In this document: positions 26,163 through 35,086 of the stretch, in pieces | Layout: each line of letters starts with the position of its first letter | How positions within the stretch are numbered: position 1 is the first letter of the stretch | Assembly (NCBI RefSeq): GCF_000381745.1 | Contig: NZ_KB907020.1 | Location: forward strand, 1-36,278 | DNA length: 36,278 nt | Direction of reading: 5' to 3' | Source of the DNA: Psychromonas ossibalaenae ATCC BAA-1528 | GTDB lineage: Bacteria > Pseudomonadota > Gammaproteobacteria > Enterobacterales > Psychromonadaceae | Made by a program: the position numbers and the translations under genes | The notes under the pieces: generated by a model | Seen by the model: only the letters and a program-made list of their open reading frames with translations | Databases searched by the model: none | What the model was told of the DNA's origin: nothing

Positions 26163-26247
26163 AAAAAGCGAAACGACAGTCAAGCAACTCAAGAAAAAAT
26201 GACCTAAGAACTGATACTGTTTACGTCCCAACGGAATGGAAATAAAT

Positions 26248-28653
26248 ATGATGAAAACGCCTCTGTTACTACTCACGATTACCCTTGCGCTGTCCGGCTG
26301 CGCCTACAAGCCCCAGGAACAAGTGATGTATTTTGCGGCAAACGATCAGTCTAGAACTGCAGTGAACATCTTTGAGCAGGAGATAGTCGAATTTAAACAC
26401 TGGGCAGATTATCAACCCTCGCTGGGATTTGGTCCGCTTGGCCAGAGCGGTATGGCATTATTGTGCGAATCCTATCTGGTAGTCCGTGATTTTAATAAGG
26501 CGCAGCAGTGTGTGAATTACTGGAAAACCGACACATCTCTCTATGAGGGTAAAGTGATCGATCAGGACAGGAAATTAGCCCACTACAACAGTATCAACAG
26601 CGCCATTTATTTGGAATTAGGAAACTACCAGGAAGCTTACCTAAGCTATAAACTTGCTAGAAAACATAATAAACGGTTCACTAAGGACACTTGTAAAACA
26701 CAGTTAGGCATATCACAAATGGCCCGCACTTATGCTAACGGTGCAATAGCCGCTGTAAATCTAGGCTACCGGGATGAAGCAGCGGCAATCGTTGAACAAA
26801 TAAACTGCATCGAATGGTTCGATACGGCTTTTCACGAAATGCCTGCAGATGTAAAAATTAAACATGTCAGCAAGGCGCGCATCTATCTTGCCCTGGGTAA
26901 TTACAACAAGGCACAGGAAGCCATGGTATTTTCACAAACACTTGGGGATACCTTATTTCGAACTATGGATGCACTCACCACCTTAGGTCTGTCGGAATTA
27001 TTAGGACAGGGAAAAGAACTTGCTAACCCGTACAGTTTTGATGAGAGCTACATGCTGGGTAAAATAGCCCAGGGTGCCGGTCGGTTTAATGAGGCAGAGC
27101 ATATTTACAACAGCCTGCTATTTGATGGATTTAACAAAAACAAACACTCCTCAGATGTGGTTAACCGCTCGGGAATCTACTATCAGTTACTCTATGACTT
27201 AGGCTTGATCGCAGAGCTGCATGGGAAACCAGCCAAGGCACTTGATTTTTACCAGCAGTCTGTCGAGGTCATTGAACAGCAGCGCTCAACTATTAATACC
27301 GAAGCCTCTAAAATCGGATTTATCGGCAATAAAGAAGCAGTTTATCAAGATCTGGTTAGCCTGCTGGTAAAGCAGGGAAAACTGGATCAAGCCTTTATCT
27401 ATGCCGAACGCAGTAAAGCGCGTGCATTGATCGATACGCTGGCCAGCAAACAGAACTTCGCAGCAAAAGACCCCGATGATCAGCCTGCTCTGATGCTGGC
27501 ACAACTAAACAGCATTGACTCAGATCTAAAAACGGCCGATTACAGCGAAGCAAGCGGGCGAAGCCGCAACGCCGATCGTGGATTACTGCGTAAAACACAA
27601 CAGCAGCTTCAGACTGCGCAGCCAGAGCTGGCCTCACTAGTCACTGTCTCAGCGCCCGAAGCAGCAGAGCTGCAGCAGCGCCTGGCAGGCGATGAAACTT
27701 TAATTGAATTTTACGGCAGCGGCACACAGCTGTTTGCCTTTCTGCTGTCACGCAGCGGTATCAAGGCGGCCGCTCTTAACGGTGAAGATTTAGCGGCTGC
27801 TGTCAGCGCTTTGCGCAACGATCTGCAAAAAAACGACAGCAATGCCTACCAACATAACGCAAACCTGCTCTATCAACGCCTATTCAAACCGCTAAAAGAT
27901 GATCTGCACACTAAAAAGCTGATTATCGTGCCGCACGGCCCGCTGCATTACCTGCCGTTTAATGCTCTATATAACGGCAGTGATTTTCTGATTGACCAGT
28001 ACGATATCAGTATTCTTCCCAGCGCCTCGGTAATGGCTTTCCTTAATAAAAATGTCACAGCTCCTCATCCCCTGCTGATTCTCGGCAACCCTGAACTTGG
28101 CGATGCGAAGCTGGCGCTGCCGGGCGCCGAGCAGGAAGCTAAAGCCATTGCCAAGCAGCAGACGGGTGCCACTCTATTGCTTGGAGCCGATGCCACTGAG
28201 ACTCAGATAAAACAACACGGTGCTTTGTTTAAAGTTCTGCATTTTGCCTCGCACGGCATATTCGATCCCGAAACACCGCTCTCATCCGGGCTGCTGCTGG
28301 CAAAAGATAAAAGCAACGACGGGATACTAACTGTCCGAGAACTATATGAACTGAATCTTAATGCGGATCTGGTAACGCTCTCCGCCTGTGAGACAGGTCT
28401 GGGAAAAATAGCCAACGGCGATGATGTGGTGGGCTTTACCCGTGGTTTTTTATATGCCGGAACCAACAGCATTATATCCAGTCTGTGGAAAGTTGATGAT
28501 CAGGCTACCAGCCGGTTAATGCAGCATTTCTACGCAAATCTGTCAGACGGTTCAGATAAACGCCTGGCACTCAAAAATGCACAGTTGGCTGTAAAATCAG
28601 ACTATAACCGCCATCCCTATTACTGGGCGGCGTTTCAACTGACCGGGCGCTAG
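26248..28653 (+). CDS. TPR-CHAT lipoprotein, copy 3, divergent sensor half
   Basis: The 801-residue paralogue keeps the lipoprotein signal (ALSGC), TPR-like repeats and CHAT domain (His669, Cys714). Its N-terminal half is the most different of the four and lacks about 18 residues in the loop after the IYxSLL motif, where the other copies have TAEQSDTPI and an FDP segment. The catalytic half is close to copy 2, with long matching stretches from about 27514. Start: ATG at 26248 after GGAAATAAAT, with a second ATG directly behind at 26251. The upstream flank CCAACGGAA-TGGAAATAAA resembles that of copy 1. Confidence 0.92.
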   Translation: MMKTPLLLLTITLALSGCAYKPQEQVMYFAANDQSRTAVNIFEQEIVEFKHWADYQPSLGFGPLGQSGMALLCESYLVVRDFNKAQQCVNYWKTDTSLYEGKVIDQDRKLAHYNSINSAIYLELGNYQEAYLSYKLARKHNKRFTKDTCKTQLGISQMARTYANGAIAAVNLGYRDEAAAIVEQINCIEWFDTAFHEMPADVKIKHVSKARIYLALGNYNKAQEAMVFSQTLGDTLFRTMDALTTLGLSELLGQGKELANPYSFDESYMLGKIAQGAGRFNEAEHIYNSLLFDGFNKNKHSSDVVNRSGIYYQLLYDLGLIAELHGKPAKALDFYQQSVEVIEQQRSTINTEASKIGFIGNKEAVYQDLVSLLVKQGKLDQAFIYAERSKARALIDTLASKQNFAAKDPDDQPALMLAQLNSIDSDLKTADYSEASGRSRNADRGLLRKTQQQLQTAQPELASLVTVSAPEAAELQQRLAGDETLIEFYGSGTQLFAFLLSRSGIKAAALNGEDLAAAVSALRNDLQKNDSNAYQHNANLLYQRLFKPLKDDLHTKKLIIVPHGPLHYLPFNALYNGSDFLIDQYDISILPSASVMAFLNKNVTAPHPLLILGNPELGDAKLALPGAEQEAKAIAKQQTGATLLLGADATETQIKQHGALFKVLHFASHGIFDPETPLSSGLLLAKDKSNDGILTVRELYELNLNADLVTLSACETGLGKIANGDDVVGFTRGFLYAGTNSIISSLWKVDDQATSRLMQHFYANLSDGSDKRLALKNAQLAVKSDYNRHPYYWAAFQLTGR

Positions 28654-28729
28654 AAGCGAGCCTCTGTACAGAAGATAGCAACACAGAACGTCGAAACCTG
28701 ATGCTGTTTAGACCCCAAGGAAACTAGAA

Positions 28730-31207
28730 GTGAAAATGATGAAAAAACGACTATTGCTGATTTCTGTTACCTTCGCCCTCAGCGCCTGCTCATTAACGCC
28801 GACGTTAGAAGTCAGTGAAAAGGCTTACCTCGGCAAACATAGAGAAGCTGTTGATCAATTTACTCAAGAAATAGGTGAATTCCAATACTGGGCAGAATAT
28901 AGAACCAAATACAGCCATAACTATTGGGGCGATCTGTCCCTGCTATGTAATTCTTATCTAATGCTTCAAAATTTCTCCCAGGCAAAGGAGTGTTTGAGTC
29001 ACTGGAAAATTGAAATGTTAAAACAAGTAGGCGATGCAAAAGAAGGTGAGGAAGTTAAAAAATGGGTTTTGGCTGATTATAACCGTCTCAATAGCACCAT
29101 TTATCTAGAGCTGGGAAACTATCCCGAAGCTTACCGTACTTACAAACTTGCCAGAGAGTATAGCGCCTCTCCGAAAGTAGACAACTGCGCCGTGCCGTTA
29201 AGAATAGGGATAGAAGGTTTTTCCCGTATGGATGCAAACGGAGCCGTAGCAGCAGTGCAGCTAGGCTATCGCGATCAAGCAATAGCCATTGCCGAAGGGA
29301 TCGACTGCCTTAAGCCGTCATCCATTTTTTTGAACGAGAGTGCAAAAGATATAAAAGTTAAAAATGCCAGTAAAGCCCGCATCTACCTCGCCTTAGGAGA
29401 TTACAACAAAGCAAAGCAAGCCATGTTGTTTTCACAAGGACTGTATGACACTTTCGCTCGATCTATGGATGCAGTCACCACCTTAGGCCTGTCTGAATTA
29501 ATAGGAGCGGGGGAAGAAAGAGCAAACCCGTTCAACTTTGACGAAACCTATATGCTTGCCAAAATTGCCCAGGGCAGCGGTCAACTTGAAGAGGCTGAAA
29601 AGGTTTATCTCAGCCTCTTATACACAGCTGAACAATCTGATACCCCAATAGTGCAGGTGTACAACAACCTGATATTCGATCCAAAAAAAGAAACTAATCA
29701 CTCCCCAGCTCTGCTCAATCGACAGGGGATCTACTACCAGTTACTCTACGATCTCGGAGTCATCGCCGAGCAGCTTGGACGCCCAGGCGAGGCACTTGAT
29801 TTTTACCAGCAGTCTGTCGAGGTCATTGAACAGCAACGGGCAACTATCAATACCGAAGCTTCTAAAATAGGTTTTATCGGCAACAAAGAAGCAGTTTATC
29901 AAGATCTGGTGTCCCTGCTGATAAAACAGGGAAAACTGGAGCAGGCCTTTATCTATGCAGAGCGCAGTAAAGCGCGAGCACTAATCGACACACTAGCAAG
30001 CAAACAGGATTTTTCACCTAAAAACGTTGATGAGCGGCCTCCGATGCTGCTGGCACAGCTAAACAAGATTGACTCAGATCTAAAAACGGCCGATTACAGC
30101 GAAGCAAGCGGGCGAAGCCGCAGCGCCGATCGCGGCCTGCTGCGCAAAACTCAACAACAGCTGCAGACAACACAGCCAGAGCTGGCATCACTAGTAACCG
30201 TCTCAGCCCCCGAAGTAACAGAGCTGCAGCAGCGCCTGGCAGGCGATGAAACTTTAATTGAATTTTACGGCAGCGGCACACAACTGTTTGCCTTTCTGCT
30301 GTCACGCAGCGGTATCAAGGCGGCTACTCTTAACGGTGAAGATTTAGCCGCTGCTGTCAGCGTTTTGCGCGACGATCTGCAAAAAAACGACAGCAATGCC
30401 TACCAACATAACGCAAATCTGCTCTATCAGCGCCTGTTCAAACCGCTAAAAGGTGATCTGCACACTGAAAAACTGATTATCGTGCCTCACGGTCCGCTGC
30501 ATTACCTTCCGTTTACTGCTTTGTATAACGGCAGTGATTTTCTTATTGATCAGTACGATATCAGTATTCTGCCCAGCGCCTCGGTGATGGCCTTTATTAA
30601 TAAAGAAGTGACTGCGCCTCATCCACTGCTGATACTCGGTAACCCTGAGCTAGGCGATCCAAAACTAGCACTGCCCGGCGCAGAGCAGGAGGCCAAAACA
30701 ATTGCCTCGCAGCAGAGAGGTGCCAGCCTGCTGCTTGGCTCCGATGCCACTGAAACGCAGGTAAAACAAAACGGCGTATTGTTTAAAACGCTGCATTTTG
30801 CCTCACACGGGATATTCGATCCGGAGCAGCCGCTCTCTTCCGGACTACTGCTGGCCAAAGACCAAAGCAATGACGGTATGCTTACTGTTCGGGAGCTCTA
30901 CGAGCTTAACCTTAATGCAGATCTGATCACCCTGTCGGCCTGTGAAACCGGGCTGGGAAAAATATCCAATGGTGATGATGTGGTAGGTTTCACCCGCGGT
31001 TTTTTATATGCGGGCACCAACAGCATTATATCTAGCCTATGGAAAGTTGATGATCAGGCTACCAGCCAATTAATGCAGCATTTCTACGCAAAGCTGGCCA
31101 ATAGTTCTGATAAGCGCCTGGCGCTGAAACAAGCCCAGCTGGCAGTCAAAACGGACTATAACCGCCATCCCTATTACTGGGCGGCATTTCAGCTGACTGG
31201 CCGTTAA
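28730..31207 (+). CDS. TPR-CHAT lipoprotein, copy 4, mosaic of other copies
   Basis: The 825-residue paralogue has a lipoprotein signal (FALSAC), TPR-like repeats and CHAT domain (His693, Cys738). Its DNA is a mosaic: 29843-30129 is identical to copy 2, from about 30130 it follows copy 1 (CGCGGCCTGCTGCGCAAAAC versus CGCGGCCTACTGCGCAAAAC), and the later block 30760-30900 again tracks copy 1 before turning to copy 2-like sequence. The GTG at 28730 is 8 bp after AAGGA and is my choice; ATG codons at 28736 and 28739 are alternatives that begin just as well in the signal peptide. Last gene of the array; the LPP20 lipoprotein gene is convergent. Confidence 0.92.
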   Translation: MKMMKKRLLLISVTFALSACSLTPTLEVSEKAYLGKHREAVDQFTQEIGEFQYWAEYRTKYSHNYWGDLSLLCNSYLMLQNFSQAKECLSHWKIEMLKQVGDAKEGEEVKKWVLADYNRLNSTIYLELGNYPEAYRTYKLAREYSASPKVDNCAVPLRIGIEGFSRMDANGAVAAVQLGYRDQAIAIAEGIDCLKPSSIFLNESAKDIKVKNASKARIYLALGDYNKAKQAMLFSQGLYDTFARSMDAVTTLGLSELIGAGEERANPFNFDETYMLAKIAQGSGQLEEAEKVYLSLLYTAEQSDTPIVQVYNNLIFDPKKETNHSPALLNRQGIYYQLLYDLGVIAEQLGRPGEALDFYQQSVEVIEQQRATINTEASKIGFIGNKEAVYQDLVSLLIKQGKLEQAFIYAERSKARALIDTLASKQDFSPKNVDERPPMLLAQLNKIDSDLKTADYSEASGRSRSADRGLLRKTQQQLQTTQPELASLVTVSAPEVTELQQRLAGDETLIEFYGSGTQLFAFLLSRSGIKAATLNGEDLAAAVSVLRDDLQKNDSNAYQHNANLLYQRLFKPLKGDLHTEKLIIVPHGPLHYLPFTALYNGSDFLIDQYDISILPSASVMAFINKEVTAPHPLLILGNPELGDPKLALPGAEQEAKTIASQQRGASLLLGSDATETQVKQNGVLFKTLHFASHGIFDPEQPLSSGLLLAKDQSNDGMLTVRELYELNLNADLITLSACETGLGKISNGDDVVGFTRGFLYAGTNSIISSLWKVDDQATSQLMQHFYAKLANSSDKRLALKQAQLAVKTDYNRHPYYWAAFQLTGR

Positions 31208-31325
31208 CAGCAAAGCTCTATAACAATAAGCACAACATTAATTAATTCTGCAGGATGGAACCCTATTGGAGATACTAAGAGAGGAGGTCACTACTAAACT
31301 AGCATTATCTACTTATCTTTAAGCC

Positions 31326-31356
31326 GCGGCTCACCGCTATAAAAGCAGCGAGCCGC
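31326..31356. terminator. hairpin between CHAT array and convergent LPP20 gene
   Basis: GCGGCTC (31326-31332) and GAGCCGC (31350-31356) form a 7-bp GC-rich stem with a 17-base loop that can pair further. It sits 118 bp after the last CHAT stop and 11 bp from the end of the minus-strand gene, so it may act for both. There is no long T run. Confidence 0.55.
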
Positions 31357-31367
31357 AGAAAATCACT

Positions 31368-31961
31368 TTACGGCGTAACGATCTTGTCGACCATCAGTTC
31401 CAGCTCCTGTTGAGCTTTATCTGCTTTAAACTGCTGCCAAAGCGCCGGATCATTGTTCATACTGGTTTTAAGCGCAGTTTTAGCATTATCCTGCACCGCC
31501 ATTGGATCCATCGCCACAAGTGCATAGAGACCGCCGTTCGGGCTGACACGTGTTTTGATTATCTTGCTGCCCATCAAGGTCTGCGCGGTCACATTTTTCG
31601 TCACAGATTCCATGACCATATCGACAGTTTCACTGTCCGCGGCCCCTGTAGTACCGACATACTGCTTGAACATATTCTGTACTTTAATCTGCATAGACTG
31701 AGCAATTTTAACCCGCGCGTCATTAGCTGCCACATCTTTCATAAAACCGGCCCCTGCTGCAGATTTCTGCGCAAAACCTACGCCGGTAACATCAAAGCCG
31801 TCAATCGGCTCATCACAGATCCACAGTGGAGCGGCTGCCTGTGGTGCGTCCGGGAATACACAATCGGCAACCATAGTTTTCTGCTCCTGCACATCATTTG
31901 ACGCACAGCCAGCCAGTAAAACACTGCCTAAAATAACTGATGTATAGATGATTTTTTTCAT
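31368..31961 (-). CDS. LPP20-family lipoprotein
   Basis: The 197-residue protein has a lipoprotein signal (MKKIIYTSVILGSVLLAGC, lipobox LAGC). The body has an N-terminal region with two cysteines (VADCVFPDAP and PLWICDEP) and then an LPP20 fold (about 55-165: VTGVGFAQKS, VAANDARVKIAQSMQIKVQNMFKQYV, YALVAMDP). Such proteins are attached to the outer membrane in many bacteria, but their function is unclear; some take part in flagellar or envelope structures. The ATG at 31961 is chosen because AAGGAG lies 8 bp before it; ORF starts at 31985 and 31967 have poorer spacing. The DUF4384 protein at 19555 carries a similar domain, which links this gene by type to the CHAT cluster. Confidence 0.82.
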   Translation of the reverse strand: MKKIIYTSVILGSVLLAGCASNDVQEQKTMVADCVFPDAPQAAAPLWICDEPIDGFDVTGVGFAQKSAAGAGFMKDVAANDARVKIAQSMQIKVQNMFKQYVGTTGAADSETVDMVMESVTKNVTAQTLMGSKIIKTRVSPNGGLYALVAMDPMAVQDNAKTALKTSMNNDPALWQQFKADKAQQELELMVDKIVTP

Positions 31962-32463
31962 GGACATTACTCCTTTATTATTCATGATATTTGTCCCTAA
32001 TTAATGGTTACAGATACTATAGCATTTCTCCCCTTAAGTACACGTAAAGCAAAAAGGGGTATTCCTGTTTATTAGTACCTAATCACGCTAAATATAATGT
32101 TTTTTTGTAATTTAAGTTAATCTTATGCCGTCTCTTTCAATACAAAAATAACCACGTCAGCAGGCACTGTATTATCTGCATTTTCTCACCGACGTTTACG
32201 GCAATTTCAGAGACAGAGATTTTCCAGCGAGAACATTTTAATAGTTTGCCGGAAACTGTGAAGCATCAGTACTTAATAGTGTTTTTAATATTTCACTTTT
32301 ACGCTAAGGTTCGCTTTATATGTATGGTAGCTGCGTTTAACTATTTGTTTTTAGTTCTTTTATGTAAAACTCTTTGCAAAGCAGATGCCTCTCGGGCTGT
32401 AGTGATTACAAAACAGTAAGCGAGAAAGCAGCAGTCATAGACTCTTTTAACAAGGAATATCTT
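31962..32463. other. 502-bp region between the LPP20 gene and the M3 peptidase gene
   Basis: It holds the promoters of both divergent genes. An A/T-rich stretch around 32030-32130 has no recognisable genes. The in-frame codons from 32374 to 32463 precede the probable peptidase start and are not conserved. Confidence 0.45.
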
Positions 32464-34311
32464 TTGAATCCACAACACTATTTTAAACAGCTCAATGATA
32501 ATTATCTGCAGCTGCACCGCCGTAAAGAAGATCTGTTCTGGAGTACTTATATGGGCACCAGCGAAGATCACAGTGGTTTTGCCGCGGCTGAAGCATCGCT
32601 AAGCGCGTTTATTGCCGATCCCGAGCGCATCACAGAGACCCGCAGGCAACTGCAGTCACTGGAACTGTTATCTGAACAAAATGAAAACTTAAAACAGGGG
32701 TTAAGCGGCTGGTTGGCTTTTTTTGAAGCCAATGCCATTGAAAGCGAGCAAGGCAGAGCACAGATGACGGAACTGATCCGCACCGAATCGGAGCTGTTTG
32801 CTAAACGCCAGAACTATCTGATGTATTTTGAGAATGCCCAGGGAGAACGTGAACAAGCGTTACTCACGGTTTTAGGCGCAAGTATTCGTACCAGTGATAA
32901 CGAAAGCGTTCGCCGTTCAGCCCATCAGGCCCTTCTAAACCTGGAACAATGGGTGCTCGATAATGGTTACATTGAGTTGGTTAAACAGCGTAATACTTTT
33001 GCTCGTGAACAGGGATTTCGCAACTTCTTCGATTACAAAGTGAATAAAACTGAGCAGATGACGCCGGAACAGTTATTTGCGATCTTAGATGATTTTGAAC
33101 TGCGTACTCGCGCTCGAAACGAGAGTAGCTTAATGGAGCTGGCAAAAAGTAAAGGTCAAGATGCTGTCGCAGGTCATAACTTCAGCTATATGTACAGCGG
33201 TGATGCTGCGCGTCAGCTTGATCCCTATGTGCCCTTCTCAAAATCTCTGCGCCGCTGGGTGCAGTCATTCGGACGTTTAAATATCGATTTTTCTCAGGCC
33301 GATTTAACCTTGGATCTGCTCGACCGTCCGGGTAAGTACCAGAATGGTTTCTGCCACGGACCAATCCCGTCATTTTATAATGCCGATAAATGGCAGGCTG
33401 CTAAAGTCAACTTCACCAGCAATGCTAAACCGGATCAGATCGGCTGCGGTTTTGACGGCATAAACACGCTGTTTCATGAAGGCGGACATGCTGCGCACTT
33501 TTCCAATGTAAAACTTAACTCCCCGTGTTTTTCCCAAGAGTTTGCCCCTACGTCTATGGCTTATGCAGAAACCCAGTCAATGTTCTGCGACAGTCTGCTC
33601 AATGACGGCGACTGGCTTAAAAAATATGCAGTCAATGCACAGGGACAAGTCATTCCAGACTCGGTGATCCGTGATCTAGTTGAGGCCAGGCAGCCCTTTA
33701 AAGCCTATCAGGAGCGAAGCATTCTGGTAGTGCCCTATTTTGAATGGGCTGTATACAGCTGTGATGAGCAGCAGTTAACAGCAGAGCACCTGACCCGCCT
33801 GGCCCGTCAGACTGAGAAACGAATTTTAGGATTAGAAGTAAGTCCGCGTCCGCTGCTGGCAATTCCGCACCTTTTATCACAGGAGTCGGCCTGCTCTTAT
33901 CAGGGGTACTTGTTAGCGCATATGGCGGTTTATCAGACTCGCGCATATTTCACTAACAAGTTTGGTTATCTAAGCGATAATCCGCAGATTGGTCCGCTGC
34001 TGGCTGAACATTACTGGCGTCCGGGCAACAGTATCAGCCATGATGCTACATTGCAGAGCTTAACCGGAGAAGGGTTTTCAGCATCCTATTTAGCAGAGGA
34101 ATGCAATCAGAGCAGTGAGCAGGCCTGGGCAAAGGAGCAGCAGAAAATAAGTGATGCTTTGAAGCGCAGCCAGATTGAGCCGCTTTCACTAAATGCCTCA
34201 ATCAAGATTGTTGACGGGGACAAACTGATTGCCGATAACCTTGTATCAGATCAGCAGTTATGTGATGATTTTGAGAGCTATATTGCACAGCATTATGGAA
34301 GCGCCTGTTAA
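32464..34311 (+). CDS. M3-family oligoendopeptidase-like metallopeptidase, probable TTG start
   Basis: The 615-residue cytoplasmic zinc peptidase probably degrades short peptides. The zinc motif is HEGGH at 338-342 (TLFHEGGHAAHF), with the third ligand in the following AYAETQSMFCDSLL. The preceding IPSFYNADKW and NFTSNAKPD region is typical of M3. I chose the TTG at 32464 because AAGGA lies 7 bp upstream, and LNPQHYFKQLNDNYLQL then begins the family-like first helix. The longer frame from TTG 32374 adds 30 residues with no ribosome site. No signal peptide is seen. The gene is monocistronic, closed by a hairpin. Confidence 0.87.
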   Translation: MNPQHYFKQLNDNYLQLHRRKEDLFWSTYMGTSEDHSGFAAAEASLSAFIADPERITETRRQLQSLELLSEQNENLKQGLSGWLAFFEANAIESEQGRAQMTELIRTESELFAKRQNYLMYFENAQGEREQALLTVLGASIRTSDNESVRRSAHQALLNLEQWVLDNGYIELVKQRNTFAREQGFRNFFDYKVNKTEQMTPEQLFAILDDFELRTRARNESSLMELAKSKGQDAVAGHNFSYMYSGDAARQLDPYVPFSKSLRRWVQSFGRLNIDFSQADLTLDLLDRPGKYQNGFCHGPIPSFYNADKWQAAKVNFTSNAKPDQIGCGFDGINTLFHEGGHAAHFSNVKLNSPCFSQEFAPTSMAYAETQSMFCDSLLNDGDWLKKYAVNAQGQVIPDSVIRDLVEARQPFKAYQERSILVVPYFEWAVYSCDEQQLTAEHLTRLARQTEKRILGLEVSPRPLLAIPHLLSQESACSYQGYLLAHMAVYQTRAYFTNKFGYLSDNPQIGPLLAEHYWRPGNSISHDATLQSLTGEGFSASYLAEECNQSSEQAWAKEQQKISDALKRSQIEPLSLNASIKIVDGDKLIADNLVSDQQLCDDFESYIAQHYGSAC

Positions 34312-34319
34312 GTATACTG

Positions 34320-34343
34320 CTGCGGGTTGTCTTCCGCCCGCAG
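34320..34343. terminator. hairpin between M3 peptidase and convergent sfsA
   Basis: CTGCGGG and CCCGCAG form a 7-bp GC-rich stem with a 10-base loop, directly between the two converging stop codons. A short TTAA follows on the plus strand; probably a shared terminator. Confidence 0.6.
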
Positions 34344-35048
34344 TTAATCACCCGAAAACACATCGCTATTGTCTAGGGCCGGTGTGATATCCGGGTAAAA
34401 ACAGATAACTTCAACACCGGCTTTTTTAGCCTGTTCAAACAGCTCTGCGTATTTTGCATCAATATGTCCGGCAGCTTCTACAGTTCGAATTCCGCTATGA
34501 AGAACAGCAAATAACAATACACTTCGAAATCCCTGCTCTTTCATCTCGATTAATTCACGCAGGTGTTTCTGGCCTCGCTTCGTCACCGCATCTGGAAAGA
34601 AACCTTTACCCACACCTAACTGTGTTTCAAGTAAGGTGCAGCTTTTCACTTCAACATAACAGTCCGGTCTGTTTTTATCGCTTAAAAGGAAATCGATACG
34701 GCTGTTTTCACTGCCGTATTTCACTTCAGCTCTGATATCACTGTAACCGGTTAGCTTTTCAATCGCCCCCTGCTGCAATGCATTACTAACAAGCTGATTT
34801 GCTCGAGCGGTATTTACGCAGATCCAGTCTCCTGATTTCCTATGAGTCAGTTCCCAGGTGTACTGATATTTGCGCTTAGGGTTATCTGACGTGCTGTACC
34901 AGATTTGATCGCCGGCATCTGCACAGTTAGTCATTGCACCGGTATTCGGACAGTAGATGGTTATTTCCTCGCCGTTTTCCAGTGTCACATCGGCTAGAAA
35001 GCGTTTGTAGCGTTTAATCAGCACTGCTTTTTGTAAATCGTTAAACAT
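34344..35048 (-). CDS. sfsA: Sugar fermentation stimulation protein A
   Basis: The 234-residue product matches the SfsA family over its length: [10 protein letters not shown] near the start, [15 protein letters not shown], the WELTHR stretch, [22 protein letters not shown], the VEVKSCTLL block and [11 protein letters not shown]. It has the OB-fold plus PD-(D/E)XK nuclease-like fold seen in the family; E. coli SfsA is tied to maltose gene stimulation and DNA binding, but its molecular job is unclear. It is 38 bp downstream of the CYTH gene on the same strand and may be co-transcribed. Confidence 0.95.
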   Translation of the reverse strand: MFNDLQKAVLIKRYKRFLADVTLENGEEITIYCPNTGAMTNCADAGDQIWYSTSDNPKRKYQYTWELTHRKSGDWICVNTARANQLVSNALQQGAIEKLTGYSDIRAEVKYGSENSRIDFLLSDKNRPDCYVEVKSCTLLETQLGVGKGFFPDAVTKRGQKHLRELIEMKEQGFRSVLLFAVLHSGIRTVEAAGHIDAKYAELFEQAKKAGVEVICFYPDITPALDNSDVFSGD

Positions 35049-35086
35049 CTTATAAACCTGTTGTGTGAACTAAATATGCTATACGG

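Noticed and set aside
21073..31207. Regular long-range repeats that could suggest a CRISPR or satellite array
   Set aside because: The repeat unit is about 2.5 kb and fully coding; it is gene duplication, not a CRISPR array. No short spaced direct repeats were seen anywhere in the window.
31410..31901. Plus-strand ORF of 163 codons over the LPP20 lipoprotein gene
   Set aside because: Antisense to a lipoprotein with clear lipobox and ribosome site; no conserved pattern in its own translation.
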